Source: Bdellovibrionales bacterium
GTDB lineage: Bacteria > Bdellovibrionota > Bdellovibrionia > Bdellovibrionales > UBA1609
Direction: 5' to 3'
Assembly: GCA_019695175.1 (NCBI GenBank)
Contig: JAIBAM010000016.1
Location: 1-54,664, forward strand
DNA length: 54,664 bases
Made by a program: the position numbers and the translations under genes. Positions 7,803-15,440 of this stretch are shown here, piece after piece (the first letter of the stretch is position 1; each line of letters begins with the position of its first letter). The notes under the pieces were generated by a model that was not told where the DNA came from, did not search any database, and saw only the letters and a program-made list of their open reading frames with translations.

Positions 7803-8453
7803 CTACTTTTGCTCTTTAAGTTCATTCTCCAAAATATCAAGGCTCTCTGGTGTTGCACGGTCCCTCATCAATCGATCTACTTGGTGACGATTTTGCAAAT
7901 TATTGAAAACCCACAAAATGACAAAAACTATATACAGTAAACCCAGTGTTTTTTGAATCTTGAGTCGCTCGACTTGGAAATTATAGACGAACCCCACAGT
8001 CAATAGCCACAGCGAAGCTAAAGGGCCTAAAAGCATTAAGTGTGGCAATAATGGTGAAAGCATAAAAATCACTAGAGCAGGAAGTTGGGCAAAAACAAGT
8101 TGCGTGTAAATTTTTATAAAGGGAACTGTTTTTTTAAAATTAAACAGAAGCAAATAATAAAAAACGCCACTCAGAACAAATGAAATCAATGCATTACTTA
8201 AAGGAACAAAAACTAAGCCGGTCACACAGGCAATGACACTTTTGCTCACAACCCCGGAAAGAAAACCTGCACCTGCGGCAAAAAGCCCTTGGCAAATCAG
8301 TAAAAAAGCCCAATCCCATTCTGGAAGATTTCGCATTCCTTCCACTGGATTGTAGGAATACTGCAGTAGTACACGTCCGGCTTCTTTAAGCCTTTTTTGC
8401 CAAAGAATCCTGTTGTTGATTGAAGTTTGATTCATTTGCATCCATGGGAACAT
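7803..8453 (-). CDS. Yip1-like integral membrane protein
   Basis: The 216-residue protein has about five hydrophobic segments between residues 48 and 185. It begins with an NPVEGMRNLPEWDW region, and the hydrophobic core and spacing resemble bacterial Yip1-domain proteins. The C-terminal tail is charged. Alternative starts exist at the Met residues 5 and 7; none has a strong ribosome binding site. It lies 21 bp before the end of the beta-barrel gene on the same strand and is likely co-transcribed with it. The function is unknown. Confidence 0.5.
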   Translation of the reverse strand: MFPWMQMNQTSINNRILWQKRLKEAGRVLLQYSYNPVEGMRNLPEWDWAFLLICQGLFAAGAGFLSGVVSKSVIACVTGLVFVPLSNALISFVLSGVFYYLLLFNFKKTVPFIKIYTQLVFAQLPALVIFMLSPLLPHLMLLGPLASLWLLTVGFVYNFQVERLKIQKTLGLLYIVFVILWVFNNLQNRHQVDRLMRDRATPESLDILENELKEQK

Positions 8454-8474
8454 ATTTGCAAGTAAGGACGCAAG

Positions 8475-9158
8475 TTAAAAGTGGGTTTCAACTTTTATAC
8501 TTCCATTTAAGGCCATATGGTCCACAGTTTCTTTGATTAAACTTTTTCTTAATGATAATTCCGTTCCAATGGAAAAATTTTTAGAAAAAGGAAAGCTAAG
8601 TCCCATTCCAAAAATGGAGGCTGGAGTCCTATAACTTCCAGAAAGTGATTGATGCCCTGGGATTGAATTTGAATTATTTGAATCTCGGGATTCAACGAGA
8701 AGGTAACGTGCTGCCAACCCAAGACTACAATGCATTTCTAAGTTGTATAAAATATTTTGTGAAAAGATCAGTCTCAGATCAAATTCCTTTAATTTGACGG
8801 CATAATAGGCATCCAAGTTATGGGGATCAAACCCTCGAATACTTCCTTCGGCTTGCCAATGGGGAGAAAACAAATCAATGCCCAAATTGGCTTCAACCCC
8901 CTGAACAGTGCCTTGATGAGAAGATCCCCCCTGATCTGATTTAACCTGCAAGAAAGATGAAATCAGCCCCACACTGGTATGAATTTTAACATCTGCGAAA
9001 GGATCATACATCCTCTCTTCAGATTTATGGGATGAAGAGAGTTGAGTTACAACGGCATCAAATCCCATCACCTCGTTATCTTCTGCCCGAGCAAAAATTC
9101 CCGACAGGAAATTCATTGCGACCATAGTCCAGAAAAAAAGAAATCTTATTTTAATCAT
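8475..9158 (-). CDS. Small outer-membrane beta-barrel protein
   Basis: The 227-residue product has a signal peptide (hydrophobic about residues 5-20, cleavage after IFARA near 25). It then shows alternating hydrophobic/polar strands, with Gly/Ser-rich turns, ending in Phe (VETHF), the usual C-terminal signature for Bam-mediated insertion. The length suggests an 8-stranded barrel. No catalytic motif is visible. Copy A of the duplication keeps only a 27-bp scrap of this gene (3661-3687). Confidence 0.65.
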   Translation of the reverse strand: MIKIRFLFFWTMVAMNFLSGIFARAEDNEVMGFDAVVTQLSSSHKSEERMYDPFADVKIHTSVGLISSFLQVKSDQGGSSHQGTVQGVEANLGIDLFSPHWQAEGSIRGFDPHNLDAYYAVKLKEFDLRLIFSQNILYNLEMHCSLGLAARYLLVESRDSNNSNSIPGHQSLSGSYRTPASIFGMGLSFPFSKNFSIGTELSLRKSLIKETVDHMALNGSIKVETHF

Positions 9159-9236
9159 AGAATAAATTTAACAACAAAAATTGTTTTTGTAAAAACTTGG
9201 TCTTACGAACCCGACTTATTTTTGACAGAATAGGGT

Positions 9237-9683
9237 GTGATAAAGTTCTTAAGTAAACCTCAAGAATGTTTTTGCGCATTTTGTGGGTCCACCAGAAAGG
9301 TCCTTCGTCGACGCCAACCTCTAGGAATCCATTTTTTTGGCAGCGCAATTCTAACGGCAATTATAACTTTACTTGTTTGGGAAGAGCTTCACCCCAAAGG
9401 GTTGGTTCTTTGGGGTATTATATTCTCCCTTTTAGAAACTTCTAATCTTTGGCTTTGGAGAATTGGCATCATCTGCCCCCATTGTGGTTTTGACCCCATT
9501 CTTTATTTAAAAAATCCTCAACAAGCCGCCAAACGGGTGCGAAACTTGTTTGATAGAAAAAAACAAAAGGAAGACTTTTTGTTTACCGGACAAGCTTTAA
9601 TTGCCGTTCAAAAAAGAATAACCCGGGAAAAAAAATCCACAGAGCGACGCTCAAGCTTGTCTCATAACGTTACCAAAATGTAA
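9237..9683 (+). CDS. Membrane-associated zinc-ribbon protein
   Basis: From the GTG at 9237 the product is 148 residues. It has CxxC at residues 11-16 (CFCAFC), two hydrophobic segments (about 31-68), a second CxxC (CPHCGFDP, near residues 80-87) and a Lys/Arg-rich tail. The two CxxC pairs could bind zinc on the cytoplasmic face of a membrane hairpin. No ATG lies upstream in frame, and the AGGG just before the GTG may serve as ribosome binding site. It faces away from the barrel gene and precedes the SH3-barrel gene by 21 bp. A 5' remnant of it lies at 3727-3870. The function is unknown. Confidence 0.6.
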   Translation: MIKFLSKPQECFCAFCGSTRKVLRRRQPLGIHFFGSAILTAIITLLVWEELHPKGLVLWGIIFSLLETSNLWLWRIGIICPHCGFDPILYLKNPQQAAKRVRNLFDRKKQKEDFLFTGQALIAVQKRITREKKSTERRSSLSHNVTKM

Positions 9684-9704
9684 CAATGAGAATCGTGGGG
9701 AAAT

Positions 9705-10610
9705 ATGAAAAAAAGTGGATTGCTGGTTTGTTTTGTTTGGATTGTTTTCAGTGTTTTTTTAATTGCAATTTCATCAGGAGATGAAATTCTTCCCAAATCT
9801 GAAAAGCAAAAAGGGCAGAGTGCTTTGGTGGGGGAAGAGGGTGCCACAATTTATGAAAAACCTGATTTTGATTCTAAAATTCTAGGCCAAGTGAATCCTG
9901 AAACCAAGGTGCGAATTTCCCTAAAACCACGTCCCGCGAAATCAGGTCTCGGTTCCTTTTATCAAATTAAATCAAAGACAGGTCAAATTGGTTACGTAGT
10001 CGATACAGAAGTCATCCCCGAATTTCAAAACCTTAAAAAAGGGCCCAGTGGAAAAAAAAACCCAGGATATAAATCTGCCGTCATTGAAAAAGAAAAAAGT
10101 CGTTCCAAACAAGACTCGATTTATTTCACGCGTTACGCAGGGGCCGGATTGGGTTTGCTTGGCTTTACCGAAAAATTTAGAGGAACTGAGCTTTCAGACC
10201 AAGTTGTGATGTACAACTTACGTTTTACCGGACCTGGGGTCTTATTTGACGGACCTCCATTAGACGTTAACTTTTCCTTTTCTCTTAACCCACCCCAATA
10301 TTATGACGGCATTTCACGAACCCCAGCCAGTGGCTTTTTTATATTTACAGACATTTTATTACTTTTGCCCTTTTGGGAATGGAACCATGATTTGATCTAT
10401 TATGGTATTGGCCCCATGGTCACCTACACCAAATTTCAAGTCCAAAGTACATTCAACTATATAGATTCTCAGGAATTTCGCCTTGGGATTGTGGGCAGCC
10501 TAGGTTACGGCCATCGGTTTAAAAAGTGGATCGCAAGGTTGGATGGTAAATATTATTTTGAAACAACAAGGTACTTTGGTTATTGGGCTTCGGTACAATA
10601 TGAGTTTTAA
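9705..10610 (+). CDS. Outer-membrane protein with SH3-like domain and beta-barrel
   Basis: The 301-residue product has a signal peptide (hydrophobic about residues 5-23). Residues 40-105 look like a bacterial SH3 domain (EGATIYEKPDFDSKILGQV, then IKSKTGQIGYV). The rest is a run of amphipathic strands ending in WASVQYEF, with a terminal Phe, fitting a beta-barrel. SH3b domains often bind peptidoglycan or envelope partners. A GGGGA ribosome binding site precedes the ATG. Its stop codon shares one base with the most upstream mutL start (TAATG), so mutL is probably translated from the same message. Confidence 0.65.
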   Translation: MKKSGLLVCFVWIVFSVFLIAISSGDEILPKSEKQKGQSALVGEEGATIYEKPDFDSKILGQVNPETKVRISLKPRPAKSGLGSFYQIKSKTGQIGYVVDTEVIPEFQNLKKGPSGKKNPGYKSAVIEKEKSRSKQDSIYFTRYAGAGLGLLGFTEKFRGTELSDQVVMYNLRFTGPGVLFDGPPLDVNFSFSLNPPQYYDGISRTPASGFFIFTDILLLLPFWEWNHDLIYYGIGPMVTYTKFQVQSTFNYIDSQEFRLGIVGSLGYGHRFKKWIARLDGKYYFETTRYFGYWASVQYEF

Positions 10611-12577
10611 TGAGTTTGCAACGCCAACTCTTTCAGGCTATGCCAAAAGGGATGAACTCAAATCCCGAAAAAAACCCAGTGTCCTCCATACAACTTTTAC
10701 CCTCCTCGGTCGTGGATCAAATTGCCGCAGGCGAGGTAGTGGAACGCCCCTCCCATTTAGTTAAAGAGTTGGTGGAAAACAGTCTTGATGCTGGAGCCAC
10801 AGAAATTGAAGTCGATTTTGATCATGGTGGTCGTTGGGTCAAAGTCAAAGACAATGGCAAAGGAATCGGCTCCTCAGATTTAAAGCTAGCAGTAGCTCGT
10901 CATGCTACCAGCAAAATTCACTCTGCTTCAGATATATGGAACCTTTTTACCTATGGGTTTAGAGGGGAAGCGTTGGCCTCCATCAGTTCAGTCAGTCGGT
11001 TGGAGCTTCTTTCTCGCCCCCCCCAACAAGCCCAGGCAGGATTTATAAAAGTAGAATTTGGGATAACCTCAGACCCCGTTCCACAAGGGGGAGATTTCGG
11101 TACTACAATTACAATAGATGAGTTGTTCGGAAATATACCCGCGCGCTTGAAATTTTTAAAATCTGATGGGGCCGAGTCTATCCATATAAAACAATGTCTT
11201 AAAGCTCTCGCCCTGATCAACCCCAAAATCACCTTCAGAATTCGTCAACAGGGTAAACTTATCCATTACTGGTCAGGCCAAGAGACACCCTTATCCAGAG
11301 TCGAACAAGTGCTTCAGGTTCGTCCCTTATATCAAGGACATTACCAAGAGGGCGTTTATCAAACCGATATTTTTGTATCTTCACCCAAACAAGTGGAAAA
11401 AAGCTCACGCCAAATCTGGCTTTTTGTGCAAGGAAGATGGGTCCAAGATCGTGGAATGCAGGCTGCAGTTATGGAGGCCTACCGCAATTTACTGATGCAT
11501 GGTGAATATCCTATCGCTGTGGTTAACTTACGTTGCCACCCCACAGAGGTGGACATTAATATCCACCCTGCAAAGTCAGCGATAAAGTTTCAAAATCCCT
11601 CTTTGGCTTTTCGAGTCGTCCAAAAAAATATTCGCCAAATTTTAGAAAAAGCTCCTTGGATTGAAAGTCCCTCTAAAATAAATTCTAAATCCCAAGCAGA
11701 AGACACAATTTCATTCCAGGAGTTTGGGAATCCAACTCCATCACTAATAACTGTCCAAGAAAATAAAACACGACCTCCTTATAACTTTCCTCAGGGAGTT
11801 TCTGAGGAAGCTAATAGCTATACTTTAGCGGATTCATCAAAAGTAGAGATTTTATCCCAAAATTTTGTTCCGAAAAAGAAGCCCATTAAAGAAATGTTGC
11901 CAGGAATTTCTTTTAACACGCCTACAGAAATGAATTTTGTTGAAACTAAGCCCTGGGTTGAACAAAACAATTTTGAACTCGTCCCCTCTACTTTTTGGCA
12001 AAGTCTCTTAGTCATAGGTCAAGCCCACCAAACTTACATAGTCACTCAAAATGAAAAGCATCTTATCCTTATCGATCAACATGCGGCCCATGAACGCATC
12101 GTCTTTGAAAGGCTTATGCATTCCTGGACGCTAAATAAGCCCCAAGCTCAACAATGTTTAATTCCACTCACTTTGGATCTGGAGCCCCATGAAATCGATG
12201 TTCTCAAAGAGCAATCTTCAAATTTACAAAAGATGGGGTTATCTTTTGATTTTAGTGAATCTGAGGGAGTCACTCTTACCGCGTTGCCTTTAGACTTAAA
12301 AGAGGCGGCCATCGTCAAGGCTTTAAAAAAAATGCTTCAGGAGATTTACGATTTGGGGGGATCTTTTGCAATGGAACGACTCCGCGCAGACTTTTGTGCC
12401 ACCCTCGCCTGCCATTCGGTCGTTCGCGCTGGACAAAATCTTTCATTAGAGCAAATGAAACACCTCTTGATACAGATGGATGAGTTCCCTCTTTCCAGTT
12501 TTTGCCCCCATGGTCGACCCGTTTCTTTAGAATTGTCATGGACCTACCTGGAAAAGGAGTTGGGGCGTATTCCATGA
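10610..12577 (+). CDS. mutL: DNA mismatch repair protein MutL, endonuclease type
   Basis: The N-terminal GHKL ATPase motifs are complete: ELVENSLDAGA (about residue 50), DNGKGIG (about 83), RHATSKI and GFRGEALASIS (about 113). The C-terminal domain carries DQHAAHERIVFE at residue 489 (metal site DQHAx2Ex4E). It also has the accessory motifs CHSVVRAGQ (about 600) and CPHGRP (about 632). These mark MutL proteins that nick DNA themselves, as in bacteria without MutH. The true start may be a later Met (residue 11 or 15), since family members usually begin a few residues before the IxxLPxxV strand. A C8 run lies at 11017-11024. The stop overlaps the miaA start (ATGA). It likely forms an operon with miaA, yicC and gmk. 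Confidence 0.95.
   Translation: MSLQRQLFQAMPKGMNSNPEKNPVSSIQLLPSSVVDQIAAGEVVERPSHLVKELVENSLDAGATEIEVDFDHGGRWVKVKDNGKGIGSSDLKLAVARHATSKIHSASDIWNLFTYGFRGEALASISSVSRLELLSRPPQQAQAGFIKVEFGITSDPVPQGGDFGTTITIDELFGNIPARLKFLKSDGAESIHIKQCLKALALINPKITFRIRQQGKLIHYWSGQETPLSRVEQVLQVRPLYQGHYQEGVYQTDIFVSSPKQVEKSSRQIWLFVQGRWVQDRGMQAAVMEAYRNLLMHGEYPIAVVNLRCHPTEVDINIHPAKSAIKFQNPSLAFRVVQKNIRQILEKAPWIESPSKINSKSQAEDTISFQEFGNPTPSLITVQENKTRPPYNFPQGVSEEANSYTLADSSKVEILSQNFVPKKKPIKEMLPGISFNTPTEMNFVETKPWVEQNNFELVPSTFWQSLLVIGQAHQTYIVTQNEKHLILIDQHAAHERIVFERLMHSWTLNKPQAQQCLIPLTLDLEPHEIDVLKEQSSNLQKMGLSFDFSESEGVTLTALPLDLKEAAIVKALKKMLQEIYDLGGSFAMERLRADFCATLACHSVVRAGQNLSLEQMKHLLIQMDEFPLSSFCPHGRPVSLELSWTYLEKELGRIP
11017..11024. 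repeat. C8 homopolymer inside mutL
   Basis: Eight consecutive C within codons Arg-Pro-Pro-Gln of the ATPase domain. A one-base slip here would truncate MutL. Confidence 0.95.
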
Positions 12578-13560
12578 GTCGATCTCATAAAGTGATTTTT
12601 ATCGTAGGCCCAACAGCTGTGGGAAAAACTGATTTTGCGGTTGAGGTGGCACAAAAAATCCAAGGCTCCATCATGAATTGCGATAGCATCCAGTGTTATT
12701 CTCACGTTACGATTGGTGCGGCAAAACCCACAGAGCTGCAAAGACAAAAAGTAAAACATTTTTTATTTGATTGGGTTCACCCTCCCAATCAAATAACCGC
12801 CGCAGAATTTCGTCGTCAGGCACTTCTTGAGCTCCCAGAACAATTAAAACAAGGTCCGGTTATTATTGTGGGCGGAAGTGGTTTTTATGTTCGCGCTTTG
12901 GAAAAAGGGTTCTTAAATGTGGCTCCAGTTTCAAAAGAAATCAGCAACAAATGGCAAAAACTTTTGGATCAAGAAGGATCCTATTATTTGCACCACCTTC
13001 TTCGTAGAGAAGATCCAGAGTATAGTGCTAAAATTCACCCCAAAGATGGTTACCGAGCCTTTCGAGCCTTATCCCTTATGGAAAGCGAGAGTCGTTCCAT
13101 GACCCAAATAGCAAGGGACTCAAACCAACAAAATCAGTGGACTTTCCCTACTCTCAAAATGGGCTTAACCTTAAGTAAAAGTGAACTCCTGGTTTTAGTT
13201 AAAAAAAGAGTCCATACCATGTTGGAGTTGGGTTTGATTGAAGAAGTTCAATCCTTACTCAAAGAGGGTTTAAAAGATTGGCCTCCTTTAAAAAGTGTAG
13301 GTTACAAAGAAGTGGTCGAATATTTGACCTCACTCACCAATCCGAAGAATCAGGACATGGATTTAACCTTAAACCCAGAAATCAATCTTCAGGGTGAACT
13401 ATTTTTACAAAATGAATTACACAATCAAATTGTGAAAAGCACACTTTCCCTTATCAAAAAACAAAACACTTGGTTTCAAATGGATCCAAACATAAAATGG
13501 TTCCAAGCCAAAAAACCAGATTTGTTAGATGCAATGGAGTGGATAAACTTAAATTTATGA
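12574..13560 (+). CDS. miaA: tRNA dimethylallyltransferase MiaA
   Basis: The enzyme adds a dimethylallyl group to A37 of tRNAs that read U-starting codons. From the ATG at 12574 the product is 328 residues, the normal size; a longer in-frame ORF reaches into mutL but adds no conserved residues. The P-loop GPTAVGKT is at residues 11-18. It is followed by DSIQCYSHVTIGAAKPT (family: DSxQxYxxxxIGTAKP) and VGGSGFYVRAL (family: GGTGLY), then the PKDGYRAFRAL region. The Thr-to-Ala change in GAAKP and Thr-to-Ser in GGSG are mild departures from the consensus. Start and stop each overlap neighbours by 4 bp (ATGA), which indicates translational coupling with mutL and yicC. Confidence 0.93.
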   Translation: MSRSHKVIFIVGPTAVGKTDFAVEVAQKIQGSIMNCDSIQCYSHVTIGAAKPTELQRQKVKHFLFDWVHPPNQITAAEFRRQALLELPEQLKQGPVIIVGGSGFYVRALEKGFLNVAPVSKEISNKWQKLLDQEGSYYLHHLLRREDPEYSAKIHPKDGYRAFRALSLMESESRSMTQIARDSNQQNQWTFPTLKMGLTLSKSELLVLVKKRVHTMLELGLIEEVQSLLKEGLKDWPPLKSVGYKEVVEYLTSLTNPKNQDMDLTLNPEINLQGELFLQNELHNQIVKSTLSLIKKQNTWFQMDPNIKWFQAKKPDLLDAMEWINLNL

Positions 13561-14477
13561 AACAACAAAAAATATTTAGTATGACGGGTTTTGGTTCTGC
13601 CCAAGGGTCCACTCGCCATATATCAATTGAAGCCTCACTAAAGTCAGTCAACGGAAGGTTTCTTGAAGTTCGCTTCCACCTTCCAAAAGAATACATTGAG
13701 TGGGAACCAGAGATTAGGTCTTTGCTCAGTCAAAGTTTAATTCGCGGCACAGTGGATTTGTATGTTCATCGACAAATCAAACCCCAAGTACAACTGCAAC
13801 CCAAAATCAATTTAAAGCTGGCGGAAGGCTTAGTTAAAGCTTATCGCCAATTAGCCAAGATAAATCATTTAGATGATCAACCCAATTTAAGTCACTTGAT
13901 TCAAAATTCAGCTCTTTTAAGTTGGGAACCATTACCATTGGAAAAATTAGAGAAAAATAAATTGTTTCAGGTGATTCAGACGGCTCTTAAGTCCTGTCTT
14001 GAACAAAAAAAGCGGGAAGGTTGCTCCCTTTATCTCTACCTAGAACAACTTTTAAGCTCACTGGATCAATGTCTCGAAAAGATGAAATCATTGGCCCAAC
14101 AAAACCAGGAGTTATTACAAAAACGAATCACACTCCGATTGGAACAATATCCTCCTCCCCAAAGGGAAACAATTTCCCAAATAAAAAGTTTATCTCCTTC
14201 GGAGTCGCAGCGAATGATTCAAGAGTTAGCCTTTTATCTGGATCGATCGGATGTCACTGAAGAATTACATCGTCTCGGTGAACATTTAAAACATTTTCGA
14301 AATCTCCTTTCCACCCAAAGTGTTGTGGGAAAAAAAATGGATTTTTATTGCCAAGAACTTCTTCGTGAGGTCAATACTGTGGGATCCAAAGCCTCTCTCG
14401 CCCAACTTACGGAAGTTGTTGTTGAGGGTAAGTCGATCATTGAGAAAATTAAAGAACAGGTACAAAATGTAGTATGA
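13557..14477 (+). CDS. yicC: YicC/YloC family endoribonuclease-type protein
   Basis: Starting at the ATG that overlaps the miaA stop (ATGA, 13557-13560), the product is 306 residues. It begins with the family hallmark SMTGFGSAQG. It ends with the DUF1732-type region KMDFYCQELLREVNTVGSKA (family: QEMxREANTxGSK). The charged middle part is predicted helical. YicC proteins act as endoribonucleases or RNase regulators in other bacteria; the role here is inferred from family. The yicC-gmk-rpoZ-spoT gene order is common in bacteria, which supports the call. Its stop overlaps gmk by 4 bp. Confidence 0.9.
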   Translation: MKQQKIFSMTGFGSAQGSTRHISIEASLKSVNGRFLEVRFHLPKEYIEWEPEIRSLLSQSLIRGTVDLYVHRQIKPQVQLQPKINLKLAEGLVKAYRQLAKINHLDDQPNLSHLIQNSALLSWEPLPLEKLEKNKLFQVIQTALKSCLEQKKREGCSLYLYLEQLLSSLDQCLEKMKSLAQQNQELLQKRITLRLEQYPPPQRETISQIKSLSPSESQRMIQELAFYLDRSDVTEELHRLGEHLKHFRNLLSTQSVVGKKMDFYCQELLREVNTVGSKASLAQLTEVVVEGKSIIEKIKEQVQNVV

Positions 14478-15043
14478 TAAAAAAACAGCCCATGATTATT
14501 TTAATTGGCCCAAGTGGTGTTGGTAAATCCAGTTTTCTAGATTGCCTTCTTAAGGATTATCCCCAAAGTCGAGATATCATTACTTACACCACCAGGTCCA
14601 TGCGCCAAGGCGAGTCTGAAGGAAATCCCTATCACTTTGTGACCTCGGCTCAATTTGAGCGACTTAAATCGCAAGGCTTCTTCGTGGAGTACGCCACCGT
14701 CCATAACAATAACTACGGCACTCCACTGGATCAAATAGAACAGGCGTGGAAACAAAATCAAATCGTGGTCATGGATATTGATATTCAAGGTGCAAAAACC
14801 CTTAAATCTAAATTCCCTCAAGCCCTCTCCATCTTCATTTTGCCTCCCAATTTAGATGCATTGCGCAATAGAGTTTTAAAACGTGAAGGAAACGAACCTA
14901 AAGATATGAATCTCAGAATGAGAAATGCTGAAATTGAGATGGCCCAGGCTAGTAAGTTTGATCATCAAATTATTAATGACCATTTTGAAGTCGCCTATAG
15001 CTCTTTAAAGAAAATAATTGATCAGTTCCTAAGAAATGGGTAG
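14474..15043 (+). CDS. gmk: Guanylate kinase
   Basis: It phosphorylates GMP to GDP, feeding GTP and (p)ppGpp synthesis. The 189-residue length is typical. The P-loop GPSGVGKSS is at about residues 12-20. The GMP-binding segment YTTRSMRQGE (family TTRxxRxGE) and the GxxxEYAxVxxNxYGTP-like stretch (FFVEYATVHNNNYGTP) follow. The DIDIQGAKTLK motif is also present. The ATG overlaps the yicC stop. Confidence 0.95.
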   Translation: MIKKQPMIILIGPSGVGKSSFLDCLLKDYPQSRDIITYTTRSMRQGESEGNPYHFVTSAQFERLKSQGFFVEYATVHNNNYGTPLDQIEQAWKQNQIVVMDIDIQGAKTLKSKFPQALSIFILPPNLDALRNRVLKREGNEPKDMNLRMRNAEIEMAQASKFDHQIINDHFEVAYSSLKKIIDQFLRNG

Positions 15044-15128
15044 TTTGGCCCTTGCTGTCAAATTTTTTAACAATGAAGCGTTGGTCAAGTTTCCCCCCGC
15101 TGGGACTTAAGAACGAAGGAGCCTGTCT

Positions 15129-15359
15129 GTGGCTAGAATTACCGTAGAAGATTGTTTGGATCGAGTGGACAACCGTTTTGCCTTGGTTTTGTTGGTAGCT
15201 AAAAGAGCCAAGCAATTACTAAAAGGTGATCAATCCACTGTCACCATCAAAGAAAACAAATATATTGTTACATCTCTACGGGAAGTTGCAGCAGGACATG
15301 TTTACTTTGAGACAGACAGCACCTTGAATCGTGAAGTGGAAAAGGACTTAAATCGCTAA
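15129..15359 (+). CDS. rpoZ: RNA polymerase omega subunit
   Basis: The 76-residue product starts at a GTG 8 bases after a strong AAGGAG (15115-15120). It has the omega signature [19 protein letters not shown], then VAKRAKQL and the Ile-Val-x-Ser-Leu-Arg-Glu helix. Omega stabilises the RNA polymerase and is part of the ppGpp response in many bacteria. It sits between gmk and the ppGpp synthetase/hydrolase gene, the usual arrangement. The 85-bp gap after gmk shows no clear promoter. Confidence 0.93.
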   Translation: MARITVEDCLDRVDNRFALVLLVAKRAKQLLKGDQSTVTIKENKYIVTSLREVAAGHVYFETDSTLNREVEKDLNR

Positions 15360-15440
15360 TCTCATAGTCTTCCCATTCAGACAGTTGTGAAATTTCGCTT
15401 TTACCGATAAAGTCATGAAGGCGTTGGGGTAAAGAAATAA

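Noticed and set aside
12502-12573. N-terminal extension of miaA into mutL
   Set aside because: The extra 24 codons are mutL sequence in another frame. The ATG at 12574 gives the normal MiaA start and the ATGA overlap.
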